Source of the DNA: an uncultured Peptococcaceae bacterium
GTDB lineage: Bacteria; Bacillota; Desulfotomaculia; Desulfotomaculales; Desulfocucumaceae
Reading direction: 5' to 3'
DNA: 10,914 nucleotides
Assembly (NCBI GenBank): GCA_958417755.1
Contig: CATZDY010000087.1
Location: 1-10,914 of the forward strand
Below the pieces are notes generated by a model. That model did not search any database and was not told the origin of the DNA. It worked only from the letters and a program-made list of their open reading frames with translations. Positions 1 to 5,525 of this stretch are shown here, one piece after another. The position numbers and the translations under genes were made by a program. Positions within the stretch are counted from its first letter, which is position 1. Every line of letters starts with the position of its first letter.

Positions 1-28
1 GTATAATAAACACAGGGAGATTATACCT

Positions 29-445
29 ATGACAAAAGAGGAATTAAAAAGATACATAGATGAAGTTGATGATATACATTTTTTAACTATCATCAAAGGC
101 TTTGTCATGGGAATGTTAGCCCAAAAAAAGAATGAGCAGGAAAGAGAAAAACAAATAACCGATGAAGCAAAAAAAATAGCTGAAAATATAAAAACAAGTA
201 AAACCGATACTAATGTGTTAGAAATGGCTAATAGAATGACTGATGACACAAAGTGGTTAATAGTTCAACTGATTAAAGAAAAAGACATGAAATATCAGGA
301 TGAGTACAGGGAATTCATAGAAACTACCACCCTAGAAGAGCTATTCATTAAATTTAGCATCTTGGCAAACGATTCAATGACACTAATCCTTGAAGTATTT
401 GGTATGCTTCTAACCATAAAACAGTCAGTTGACAAAGAACATTAG
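29..445 (+). CDS. Hypothetical protein, possible cargo gene
   Basis: I do not recognise this 138-aa protein. It starts at ATG 29 after an AGGGAGA ribosome binding site about 8 nt upstream. A TATAAT at 2-7 could be its -10 box, with the -35 cut off by the window edge. The sequence is acidic to neutral, mostly helical in appearance and rich in Lys and Glu, with a charged stretch near residues 32-60 that could form a coiled coil. There is no signal peptide or clear membrane segment. It is visibly more A+T-rich than the integrase or capsid genes and lies on the opposite strand to the late operon. The end of a satellite distal to the integrase is where accessory genes such as anti-phage functions often sit. 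That role here is only an inference from position. Confidence 0.7.
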   Translation: MTKEELKRYIDEVDDIHFLTIIKGFVMGMLAQKKNEQEREKQITDEAKKIAENIKTSKTDTNVLEMANRMTDDTKWLIVQLIKEKDMKYQDEYREFIETTTLEELFIKFSILANDSMTLILEVFGMLLTIKQSVDKEH

Positions 446-488
446 CTATACAAGGGAACATCAAATTGATTGCCCCCGAATATTTAGG

Positions 489-548
489 TGTGCGGAATCC
501 GCACAGTTGACTTTATTAGACTGTCCGGACTCCGCACACTTATTTTTA
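489..548 (+). terminator. Large hairpin terminator between convergent genes
   Basis: Bases 489-507 pair with 520-538 over 19 positions with two mismatches, around a 12-nt A/T-rich loop, and a T-rich stretch follows at 541-547. This suits termination of the plus-strand gene ending at 445. On the minus strand the hairpin lacks a following U-run, so it would only weakly end the late operon. The left arm (GTGCGGA/TCCGCAC) can also fold on itself. Confidence 0.65.
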
Positions 549-561
549 TCAGAGTATATCC

Positions 562-780
562 TCATTGGTCACGCTCCATTAAGAGCTTTTCCAGCTCGTC
601 AATTTTCTTCTGCTGTTCATCCGTCCTTATGCCACTTAAAATGATGTTACAAGCATACATAATAGCATTAGCCTGTTTAGCTTCCAATTCATTATTAAGC
701 ACCATATTGGCCACCCTAGCCAATGCCTTGCGCACCTCCTGAGGTGTAGATAATTTTATTCTTTTTCTACGTGTCGACAT
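562..780 (-). CDS. Small phage-type protein, last gene of the late operon
   Basis: This is a 72-aa basic protein. I start it at ATG 780 (MSTRRKRIKLS) rather than at the in-frame ATG 819. The later start has an AAGGAG site 10 nt upstream and overlaps the previous gene by only 14 bp. The body contains a TPQEVRKALARVANM segment, then IIL-SGIRTDEQQKKIDELEKLL, ending in a likely helix. Short proteins of this look (TPEEVR…LARVANM…GIRTDE) occur in Gram-positive phages and islands, often near packaging genes. I know of no established function. It may be translationally coupled to the upstream gene. Confidence 0.7.
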   Translation of the reverse strand: MSTRRKRIKLSTPQEVRKALARVANMVLNNELEAKQANAIMYACNIILSGIRTDEQQKKIDELEKLLMERDQ

Positions 781-976
781 GAAACATACGCTCCTTAATC
801 TTCTCCCTCCGGGGAACAATATTAATTACTATAACCTCCCTGCTGGGATGTTCCTGCTTTTTCTGGATTTTCTCCTTGGCTATTTCTTCTAAAGTAGCAT
901 TGCGCAAAACCATGAAGAGGGGGAACCTTTTTGTAATGATAGCTGCCTTTATTAACAATTTATCAATTCGTTTCAT
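767..976 (-). CDS. Hypothetical small protein downstream of the capsid gene
   Basis: This is a 69-aa, strongly basic protein (many Lys and Arg). It starts at ATG 976, about 7 nt after an AGGTGA site. It follows the capsid gene after a 61-bp gap and overlaps the start of the next gene by 14 bp, which supports it being real. The middle carries a short hydrophobic run (FPLFMVL) too short for a sure membrane helix. I recognise no family. Its place after the capsid suggests a morphogenesis or accessory role, but that is inference only. Confidence 0.6.
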   Translation of the reverse strand: MKRIDKLLIKAAIITKRFPLFMVLRNATLEEIAKEKIQKKQEHPSREVIVINIVPRREKIKERMFHVDT

Positions 977-995
977 TCCATTATCACCTCAATAT

Positions 996-1019
996 AAAAA
1001 GGAGCGCATGGAATGCACC
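996..1019 (-). terminator. Weak intrinsic terminator after the capsid gene
   Basis: On the minus strand a short stem of about 7 bp, including two G·U pairs, around a 3-nt loop (1003-1019) is followed by CC and five Us at 996-1000. It lies 20-40 nt past the capsid stop codon. It could reduce read-through into the two small genes, making capsid and scaffold more abundant. Confidence 0.35.
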
Positions 1020-1037
1020 ACACGCCCCTATTCTCCG

Positions 1038-1871
1038 TTATTGCTGCTTCTGATAATACAAAGCATTCACTTTGTTATCCAGGACAAATGCATCATAGTT
1101 TATTCTGCCTTCCACTAATGAGCCGGAAATACCCGGGGGGTCATTATGAATCTTATAATCTTCCAACTTGACAGGGGCCACTGTAGCACAAGGATGAGCA
1201 AGCAGAAAGCCGAAAGCACTTGGCAGACGGTTAGCAGGCACCTTAATCACGCTGCATCCGTCTAAATTTGATATAACCCCTTTTAACCTTAAATCATTTC
1301 CAATATCAGTTTCTAGGATTATATCTTTACATTTCTTCAGTAATACATATACGGCAGGTGTAACCATAAGAAAACGGTTAGTTTCCGGTACAAGCGCATC
1401 ATCCAAAGCCTGGTTCGCCTTAAGAATAAGCTCATAAATGTTTGTGTCCGTTAATTCTGTTGCAGTTGGAAGATGCCCGGCATTATCGCACATTTGCTGA
1501 TATACCCATGTATCAACCTCTGGAATGATAACCTCCCGAAGCTGCCGGGCCAGTGCAGAAGCTGCTTGTAACTGCTTTGCAGTCTCGTCTGTGTCCAATT
1601 TATCAATTGCAAAGGTAAAACTTCTGTCACGGCGCAAAGTAAATTCTTCGGTTGTAGCGTCTAACCCTTGAAGCGGGCCATACCTTGAAGGATTCCCTTT
1701 AGTCCCTGCCCGGTCATAGTCTGTCATTTCCGCTGTGGTGATTTTATATACTTTAACGGTATTTGCGCCGTTCCAATTAAAATCCTGGTTAGTTAGTAAT
1801 GATTTTTTACTTTCCTTAGAAAACATTTCATCTACATAAGGTTCAAACCTTGTAACTAAATCTATTGTCAT
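1038..1871 (-). CDS. HK97-fold major capsid protein
   Basis: This 277-aa protein should form the icosahedral head shell. An N-terminal NGANTVKVYKITTAEMTDYDR segment (about 35-54) is followed by FTLRRDRSFTFAIDKLDTDET (about 77-97), EVDTWVYQQM (118-127) and a later ETNRFLMVTPAVYVLLK region (163-179). These match the pattern of Gram-positive phage capsids of this size. No separate protease or long N-terminal delta domain is visible, so maturation probably relies on the scaffold gene next door. It starts at ATG 1871, three nt after the scaffold stop codon. Its AAGGAG site is embedded in the last scaffold codons, which implies translational coupling. Family assignment is by remembered motifs. A structure prediction would settle the fold. 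Confidence 0.85.
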   Translation of the reverse strand: MTIDLVTRFEPYVDEMFSKESKKSLLTNQDFNWNGANTVKVYKITTAEMTDYDRAGTKGNPSRYGPLQGLDATTEEFTLRRDRSFTFAIDKLDTDETAKQLQAASALARQLREVIIPEVDTWVYQQMCDNAGHLPTATELTDTNIYELILKANQALDDALVPETNRFLMVTPAVYVLLKKCKDIILETDIGNDLRLKGVISNLDGCSVIKVPANRLPSAFGFLLAHPCATVAPVKLEDYKIHNDPPGISGSLVEGRINYDAFVLDNKVNALYYQKQQ

Positions 1872-1874
1872 ATA

Positions 1875-2309
1875 TTACACTCCTTGGTCTAGCCCCATTA
1901 CAACCCGCAAAGTATCTTGCTGGGTAGAAGAATAACTCCGTCGGGGGAAATTACCCGGGCTTCCGGTACCCCCTAAGGCTTCTGGTGAGGGCTGCGTTGT
2001 TTTTTGTTTGAATTGCTGTTCCATAATCTCTAGGCTTTTATCAAATGCCTCTGGGCTGCTGGTGTTCAATGCTTCCACCAATTCCAAAGACAATCCCTTT
2101 TCCTGTAACTTGCTTTTAGCAATCAGCAAAAATTCTCCGTGCTGTAATTCTTGCTCCCTTTTTAACAGGTCTGCCTCCATCTTGCTGCGTTCTTTGGCTA
2201 AACGCTCCCCCACAATACGGTTTACATCCTCCTGTGTAAAGGTCTTTTCCCCGTCCAAGGGTTGGTTTTCACCGTCTGCAACGGTTCTGTCGTTAGATGT
2301 ATCACTCAT
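1875..2309 (-). CDS. Phage scaffold protein, DUF4355 type
   Basis: This 144-aa protein has the usual look of DUF4355 scaffolds. It has a polar N-terminus, the motif FTQEDVNRIVGERLAKER (about 24-41), a charged coiled-coil-like helix (40-75), KGLSLELVEAL (71-81), then a disordered Pro/Gly/Ser/Thr stretch and a conserved-looking C-terminal tail (QQDTLRVVMGL). Such proteins guide capsid assembly, with the C-terminus contacting the shell. It starts at ATG 2309 with a strong AGGAGG site. It is the first gene of the late operon and is coupled to the capsid gene. No protease gene accompanies the pair. Confidence 0.85.
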   Translation of the reverse strand: MSDTSNDRTVADGENQPLDGEKTFTQEDVNRIVGERLAKERSKMEADLLKREQELQHGEFLLIAKSKLQEKGLSLELVEALNTSSPEAFDKSLEIMEQQFKQKTTQPSPEALGGTGSPGNFPRRSYSSTQQDTLRVVMGLDQGV

Positions 2310-2329
2310 ATTAATACCTCCTGTTTAAC

Positions 2330-2342
2330 GTCCAGAGTGGAC
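2330..2342. repeat. Short palindrome before the scaffold ribosome binding site
   Basis: The sequence GTCCAGAGTGGAC has 5-bp inverted arms around 3 nt. It lies between the leader terminator and the scaffold Shine-Dalgarno site. It could be a small RNA hairpin or a protein-binding site. No partner protein is identified. Confidence 0.35.
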
Positions 2343-2354
2343 TAATTTTAAAAT

Positions 2355-2400
2355 AAAAAAGGCGTAGGTAACGATATATGAAATATCCGTTTCCCACGCC
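2355..2400 (-). terminator. Intrinsic terminator inside the scaffold/capsid leader (candidate attenuator)
   Basis: On the minus strand a stem of about 17 bp, with one mismatch and one bulged G (arms beginning GGCGUGGG and ending CCUACGCC), is followed directly by UUUUUU at 2360-2355. It lies about 40 nt downstream of the start predicted from the promoter at 2446-2474 and about 45 nt before the scaffold ATG. There is no gene in between for it to terminate. It may therefore act as an attenuator that must be overcome for late expression. Confidence 0.75.
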
Positions 2401-2445
2401 CTTAAAGGCTTCCCAACGTTATGCTGAGGGTACTTATTTTTATCT

Positions 2446-2474
2446 ATTATACCATTTTTAGGGTGATATATCAA
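2446..2474 (-). promoter_or_regulatory. Strong promoter of the scaffold/capsid operon
   Basis: On the minus strand TTGATA (2474-2469) and TATAAT (2451-2446) are separated by 17 bp, a near-perfect sigma-A promoter. The -35 box overlaps the palindrome TGATATATCA (2464-2473), a possible operator. Transcription would start near 2439 and run through the leader terminator. The promoter begins 17 bp past the stop codon of the 56-aa gene. Confidence 0.75.
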
Positions 2475-2490
2475 GATAAATCCTTTCATA

Positions 2491-2661
2491 TCAACGGTTT
2501 CCACCGTCTCTAGGTGTTATTTTCAGCTCAAAATATGCCCTTTTATATACGCCTTTCTGCTCCTTTGGCACCTTTGTTTTGATAGTATACGGCTCCAGGA
2601 GGTGCTTGACCTGCTCTAATTCAAATGGGTAAGTATATGATACTCTAATCTTTGCGTTCAT
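2491..2661 (-). CDS. Small conserved-looking phage protein, 56 aa
   Basis: This gene is short but well supported. It starts at ATG 2661, after an AGGAGG site at ideal distance, and ends at TGA 2491. The protein begins MNAKIRVSYTYPFELEQV and contains a KVPKEQKGVYKRAYFELKI segment. It is basic, soluble and probably alpha/beta. Similar short proteins (KIRVSYTYPxEL…) occur in replication regions of Gram-positive phages and islands, without a known function. It lies between the candidate origin and the late promoter, so a role in replication or late-gene control is possible but unproven. Confidence 0.75.
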   Translation of the reverse strand: MNAKIRVSYTYPFELEQVKHLLEPYTIKTKVPKEQKGVYKRAYFELKITPRDGGNR

Positions 2662-2727
2662 ATTTTCCTCCTATAGTTTGTATTGCCAAAGGCTCCCTTC
2701 CCATGATAGAATATCATTAAGGTTTTT

Positions 2728-2750
2728 GAGGGGCGAAAGTCCTCTTTTTT
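2728..2750 (+). terminator. Short plus-strand terminator
   Basis: GAGGG (2728-2732) pairs with TCCTC (2740-2744, one G·U) around a 7-nt loop, followed by six Ts. It points against the surrounding minus-strand genes. A possible plus-strand promoter (TTGCCA 2683-2688, 18 bp, TAGAAT 2707-2712) lies just upstream. If both work, they would make only a very short RNA. Confidence 0.4.
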
Positions 2751-2756
2751 ATTGCG

Positions 2757-2801
2757 AACGCTTTATTGGTGGCAGCCAATGGAAGCGTTATTTTCTTTTT
2801 T
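2757..2801 (+). terminator. Plus-strand terminator overlapping the end of a minus-strand gene
   Basis: AACGCTT (2757-2763) pairs with AAGCGTT (2783-2789), and ATTGG (2765-2769) with CCAAT (2776-2780). A T-rich tail follows at 2791-2801. The U-run exists only in the plus direction, so it would stop rightward transcripts entering the replication genes as antisense. The left arm overlaps the stop codon of the 47-aa gene. Confidence 0.55.
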
Positions 2802-2906
2802 GGACTGTTCAACTATTTCAATTATTAGCTTTACACCAAAATCTTTAATTTCAGGTTCTTTCGTATGTTTAGTTAGTTGTTCAATTGACTCGATTATTCT
2901 CCGCAT
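2763..2906 (-). CDS. Small hypothetical protein, 47 aa
   Basis: It starts at ATG 2906, about 10 nt after an AGGAGG site, and ends at TAA 2763. The protein begins MRRIIESIEQLTKHTKEPEIKD and is mostly helical and charged, with a hydrophobic stretch VKLIIEIVEQ. It ends GCHQ. No family is recognised. It is the first gene after the candidate origin and probably shares a transcript with the 56-aa gene, from the promoter at 2956-2985. Confidence 0.6.
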   Translation of the reverse strand: MRRIIESIEQLTKHTKEPEIKDFGVKLIIEIVEQSKKENNASIGCHQ

Positions 2907-2955
2907 ATCTTCTTTTCCTCCTTTTGTAATTTCCTGTTACTGTTGTTGTTGCGCT

Positions 2956-2985
2956 ATTATATATTTGTCACAGCATAGCCCGTAA
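2956..2985 (-). promoter_or_regulatory. Probable promoter of the two small genes
   Basis: On the minus strand TATAAT (2961-2956) is preceded after 18 bp by TTACGG (2985-2980). The -35 box lies within one of the GTTACG repeats. A protein that binds those repeats could therefore also control this promoter. Confidence 0.45.
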
Positions 2986-3150
2986 CGCCGGAACCCTTTA
3001 GACGTGGGAGCTCGGGGGGTTTGTTGCGCTGTTACGTTTTTTTTCAATATCTTATATATAATATATATCTTATATACTATACCCTATATATTATATATAA
3101 ATAAAAAGAGTAACAGAGTAACGCGGGCCTCCAATTCCGCGCCATTACTG

Positions 3151-3180
3151 GGGAAAGGGCGTAGCACTTTTCCCTTTTTT
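3151..3180 (+). terminator. Plus-strand terminator next to the helicase gene end
   Basis: GGGAAAG (3151-3157) pairs with TTTTCCC (3168-3174), with one G·U, and is followed by six Ts. It lies just past the 3' end of the helicase gene but faces it, so it would block antisense transcription into that gene. On the minus strand there is no U-run. Confidence 0.5.
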
Positions 3181-3211
3181 GCCTGTAATAAAGCGGAACA
3201 AACGTTACGTT

Positions 3212-4561
3212 TTAAATATCTTTCGCAAAACATCTTCCTGGATGCCCCCCATAATATGCATGTCTAGCGATTTTAGACTTATACCCCGGGTTTAAACTCA
3301 ACACCTCCCGTGTAAATTTCGTACGTGAGTACATGTTTTTATGGCCATTGTCTGCGCTCCATATGCGGTATGTGTTATAAACTTCAATGATAGGCTTCCT
3401 GTCAATATCTCCAAAATCGTCTAAGAATTCAGCAACCGGATTGTTTTCCTTCTCATATGCCTTGATAGCCTCTCTAACTGCTTCAGGAAGTGTAAAGCCC
3501 CCTTGCTTCCTCAATCGTTTCAAACCGTCCATTGCTAAAGTGGTTAAAAACTCCATTTCTTCCCTTGTCCACTGCCTGTCCTTCAGGCCTACATCACATG
3601 ACCGGGAGAAGTCATTGTTTAGCGGAATGAGCAGGATTCTCCCAAAGAAAGCCTTGGACTTGTCGCTAACCGCTGGCAGGCTGTTCATTGAAAAGAACAT
3701 CTTTGCAAAGGATTTAAAGGCAAAGGGGGCCTCTCCCTTTCGTTCTGCCATTACGGGCTCACCAGTTACTAGCTTTTTAAAATTAGCGCTATCCGGTAAA
3801 TATGCGCTGGAGATATCATCTCCTATATTGGCAACCTTGCCGTATATCTCGGGAAGGCGGAATTTTTCCGCTGTATCCTGTAGAGAGAGGAAGGATGTAT
3901 TTTCACGCCCCAAAAGTTGAGTAATCATATTTAACAAAGTTGACTTCCCGTTATTTCCATGTTTTCCATATAACATTACCGCACCTCGGAAAGAATTTAA
4001 CAAGTAAAAACAATTCCCCATAGCCTCATACAGCAGGCTGATTACTTCCGGGTTGTTGTCTGCAATTTCCGCAATGGTCTTTAATACTAAGGGCTGTGGT
4101 GCAGCACCCGGCAGGTAATCATATGGAAACCTGTTTAAAAACACATATTCGGGCCCATAGTCAATAAAACAATCATTTTTTAGGTTATAAATCTTGGTCT
4201 TAAATGGAATGAAATGCGGGGGAGATACTTTCCGCTTTGGCGTTAACGGGTTAACCTTCATGTATTTACATACCTCTTTACGCTTTGCATCTGTTAATGA
4301 CGGTATTAGAGAGACCATGTGTCCATGAATTATTTCTTCTTCCGGCCTATACACACCGTTATCATAAGTATGGAGTATGCTATTAATCTTACAGGCATTA
4401 AATTTGTTTATAAGATAGTCCCCCATAACATTGTGTAGAAACCTGCCCTTTTCATTGAAAAATGATGGCTCATCTTCCACAAAGTGCAACAACTCTTCCA
4501 TGTCATTAGCATTAAGTTGTTTAAGCTGGGCAATCTCTTCTCTTTTTAATGATATCTGCAA
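3212..4561 (-). CDS. D5-type superfamily 3 helicase (Rep)
   Basis: This 449-aa replication helicase belongs to the phage/plasmid P4-D5 family. Walker A is GKHGNNGKST (about 199-208), Walker B KVANIGDD (242-249), motif C AKMFFSMNSLP (286-296) and the arginine-finger region FFGRILLIP (305-313). The region of about 15-190 resembles the D5_N domain. No primase catalytic domain precedes it, unlike full-length P4 alpha. The chosen start is TTG 4561, 9 nt after a GAAAGAGG site, overlapping the upstream gene by 41 bp in the +1 frame. The next Met, residue 21, has no ribosome binding site. The protein would unwind DNA at the element's origin, which probably lies just beyond its 3' end. Confidence 0.88.
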   Translation of the reverse strand: MQISLKREEIAQLKQLNANDMEELLHFVEDEPSFFNEKGRFLHNVMGDYLINKFNACKINSILHTYDNGVYRPEEEIIHGHMVSLIPSLTDAKRKEVCKYMKVNPLTPKRKVSPPHFIPFKTKIYNLKNDCFIDYGPEYVFLNRFPYDYLPGAAPQPLVLKTIAEIADNNPEVISLLYEAMGNCFYLLNSFRGAVMLYGKHGNNGKSTLLNMITQLLGRENTSFLSLQDTAEKFRLPEIYGKVANIGDDISSAYLPDSANFKKLVTGEPVMAERKGEAPFAFKSFAKMFFSMNSLPAVSDKSKAFFGRILLIPLNNDFSRSCDVGLKDRQWTREEMEFLTTLAMDGLKRLRKQGGFTLPEAVREAIKAYEKENNPVAEFLDDFGDIDRKPIIEVYNTYRIWSADNGHKNMYSRTKFTREVLSLNPGYKSKIARHAYYGGHPGRCFAKDI

Positions 4562-5123
4562 ACTCGTTTACCTCTTTCCTATGCGTTTTGAAGAAATCTA
4601 ACCTTGTTAAAAAATCAGCTTCGAATAAACAACTAATTAGATAGTCAATATAATCCAGTTTATGGCATGCATTTGCAAAATAAAGATGGATATCCTTGTT
4701 CACGCTTTGTGGCGTATAACTTGCTTTGTCATTTTGAAGCAGACGGTAATAACCACATAATGTTTGATATGCATTGTTCTGCCACTTTTTAAAGGCAGTA
4801 TACAGCTTGTCATCTTGCTGGTATTGCTCCAACTGTTTAGGCTGATTCGGTTTATTTGTAAATAAGTTTAACCCATAGTCAGAATCAAGCCTCTTTGCAG
4901 CTTCCCATAAGGGTATGTTCTCTATCAGAGAAACAAAATCTATTACGTCACCGCCTTCATCACACCCAAAGCAATGCCAATGCTGCCCTTTGATGGAGAA
5001 TGATGGTGTTTTCTCTTCATGAAAGGGGCATAACGCCTTACCATGTCGATTGATTTGCAAACCGTATCTTCTAGCCACTTCCGCAATGTCTACAGTTTCT
5101 TTTATTTGGCTAAATACCGTCAT
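4521..5123 (-). CDS. CHC2 zinc-finger primase-like protein
   Basis: This 200-aa protein starts at ATG 5123 after AGGAGGTGA. The in-frame extension to ATG 5225 lacks support and would cover another gene. The N-terminus is a DnaG-type zinc-binding domain: Cys32 and His35 in LCPFHEEKTPSFSIK, and Cys51 and Cys54 in WHCFGCDEGGDVIDF. No TOPRIM catalytic domain follows. Residues 95-200 are polar and helical and are not recognised. It lies in one operon with, and overlaps, the SF3 helicase, so the two probably form the replication module. Where the priming activity comes from is unclear. It may be host DnaG or a domain I cannot see. Confidence 0.85.
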   Translation of the reverse strand: MTVFSQIKETVDIAEVARRYGLQINRHGKALCPFHEEKTPSFSIKGQHWHCFGCDEGGDVIDFVSLIENIPLWEAAKRLDSDYGLNLFTNKPNQPKQLEQYQQDDKLYTAFKKWQNNAYQTLCGYYRLLQNDKASYTPQSVNKDIHLYFANACHKLDYIDYLISCLFEADFLTRLDFFKTHRKEVNEFADIIKKRRDCPA

Positions 5124-5127
5124 GGAC

Positions 5128-5253
5128 TCACCTCCTTGTTGTTTCCGGCTCTTTGGGTTGGTACTTGGGGCAGTAAATGATTGTTGCTTGTCCGCTTTGC
5201 TTACACTTGCCTTTACAGGTAGCACATGATATGCACGGCCTTTTCTTTACCAT
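5128..5253 (-). CDS. Small cysteine-rich protein, 41 aa
   Basis: This short ORF runs from ATG 5253 to TGA 5128. It begins MVKKRPCISCATCKGKCKQS and has a later YCPKYQPKEP segment. Cys7, Cys10, Cys13, Cys17 and Cys28 suggest zinc binding. It starts 3 nt after the excisionase stop codon without its own good ribosome binding site, so re-initiation is likely. Its last codons contain the AGGAGGTGA that serves the zinc-finger gene 4 nt further on. This tight packing supports it being translated. Function is unknown. Small Cys-rich ORFs are common in phage early operons. Confidence 0.65.
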   Translation of the reverse strand: MVKKRPCISCATCKGKCKQSGQATIIYCPKYQPKEPETTRR

Positions 5254-5256
5254 GCC

Positions 5257-5442
5257 TTATTTAATATCCCCGGTCTGCTGCTCCAACCATTTATACAAGC
5301 CTTCTTTTAAGATTAGTTTCTTTCGTCCTAACCGTACAAGGCAGGTAAAATCCTCCCGCTCTGTAATATTGTACATAGTTGGTAAACTGCATCCGATAAG
5401 GTCCGCTGCTTCCTTGACTGTTAATGTAAGTTTTTCCTGCAT
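5257..5442 (-). CDS. xis: Excisionase-like HTH protein
   Basis: This 61-aa protein has the helix_turn_helix_17/MerR-like pattern of small excisionases. LTVKEAADLIGCSLPTMYNI (about 7-26) is the HTH, followed by a wing CLVRLGRKKLILKEGLYKWL. It starts at ATG 5442 after GGGGAGG. It is the first gene of the leftward early operon and diverges from the repressor and integrase genes, as expected for a protein that biases recombination toward excision when the repressor is lifted. It could instead be a regulator of replication genes. The HTH class is clear and the excisionase role is inferred. Confidence 0.75.
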   Translation of the reverse strand: MQEKLTLTVKEAADLIGCSLPTMYNITEREDFTCLVRLGRKKLILKEGLYKWLEQQTGDIK

Positions 5443-5465
5443 GGTTTTCGTCCTCCCCTACAATA

Positions 5466-5525
5466 ATGTTTTTAAATCATTATGTTTTTAAATCATACAT
5501 TAATAATAGCATAGATTTAAAAACA
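5466..5525. promoter_or_regulatory. Three operator-like repeats of the repressor switch
   Basis: A 15-bp sequence, ATGTTTTTAAATCAT, is present exactly twice in direct orientation (5466-5480 and 5482-5496). Its 12-bp core is found inverted at 5514-5525. The inverted copy lies inside the spacer of the leftward promoter. The other two cover its predicted start and early leader. Occupancy by the XRE repressor would block early transcription. Confidence 0.65.

Larger units (their letters stand above)
2936..3208. other. Candidate replication origin: GTTAC repeats around an A/T tract
   Basis: This stretch of about 300 bp has no gene. GTTAC occurs six times on one strand or the other: 2936-2940, 2982-2986, 3031-3035, 3110-3114, 3118-3122 and 3204-3208. 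Several extend to GTTACG. Two form a direct repeat of GTTACTCT with an 8-bp period (3107-3122). A further 10-bp direct repeat, TTGTTGCGCT, lies at 2946-2955 and 3021-3030. Between the left and right groups, 3036-3108 is almost pure A/T. Iterons flanking an A/T-rich unwinding region, next to the Rep helicase gene, is the known arrangement in staphylococcal islands. The assignment here is inference. Confidence 0.55.

Noticed and set aside
2752..2985. Plus-strand open frame opposite the small genes
   Set aside because: It has no ribosome binding site and low-complexity Cys/Ser/Ile composition, and is the shadow of a minus-strand gene and the origin region.
2936..3208. CRISPR array
   Set aside because: The repeats are only 5-10 bp, occur on both strands and are unevenly spaced.
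3387..3920. 177-aa plus-strand open frame inside the helicase gene
   Set aside because: It is antisense to conserved helicase motifs and has no ribosome binding site or family resemblance.
4521..4561. Programmed -1 frameshift fusing the zinc-finger protein to the helicase
   Set aside because: An AAA AAG lies in the overlap, but there are only five As and the helicase is in the +1 frame, so -1 slippage would not reach it. A TTG start with a ribosome binding site explains the overlap.
5124..5225. N-terminal extension of the zinc-finger protein to ATG 5225
   Set aside because: It lacks a ribosome binding site, overlaps the Cys-rich gene, and the start at 5123 has a strong AGGAGGTGA.
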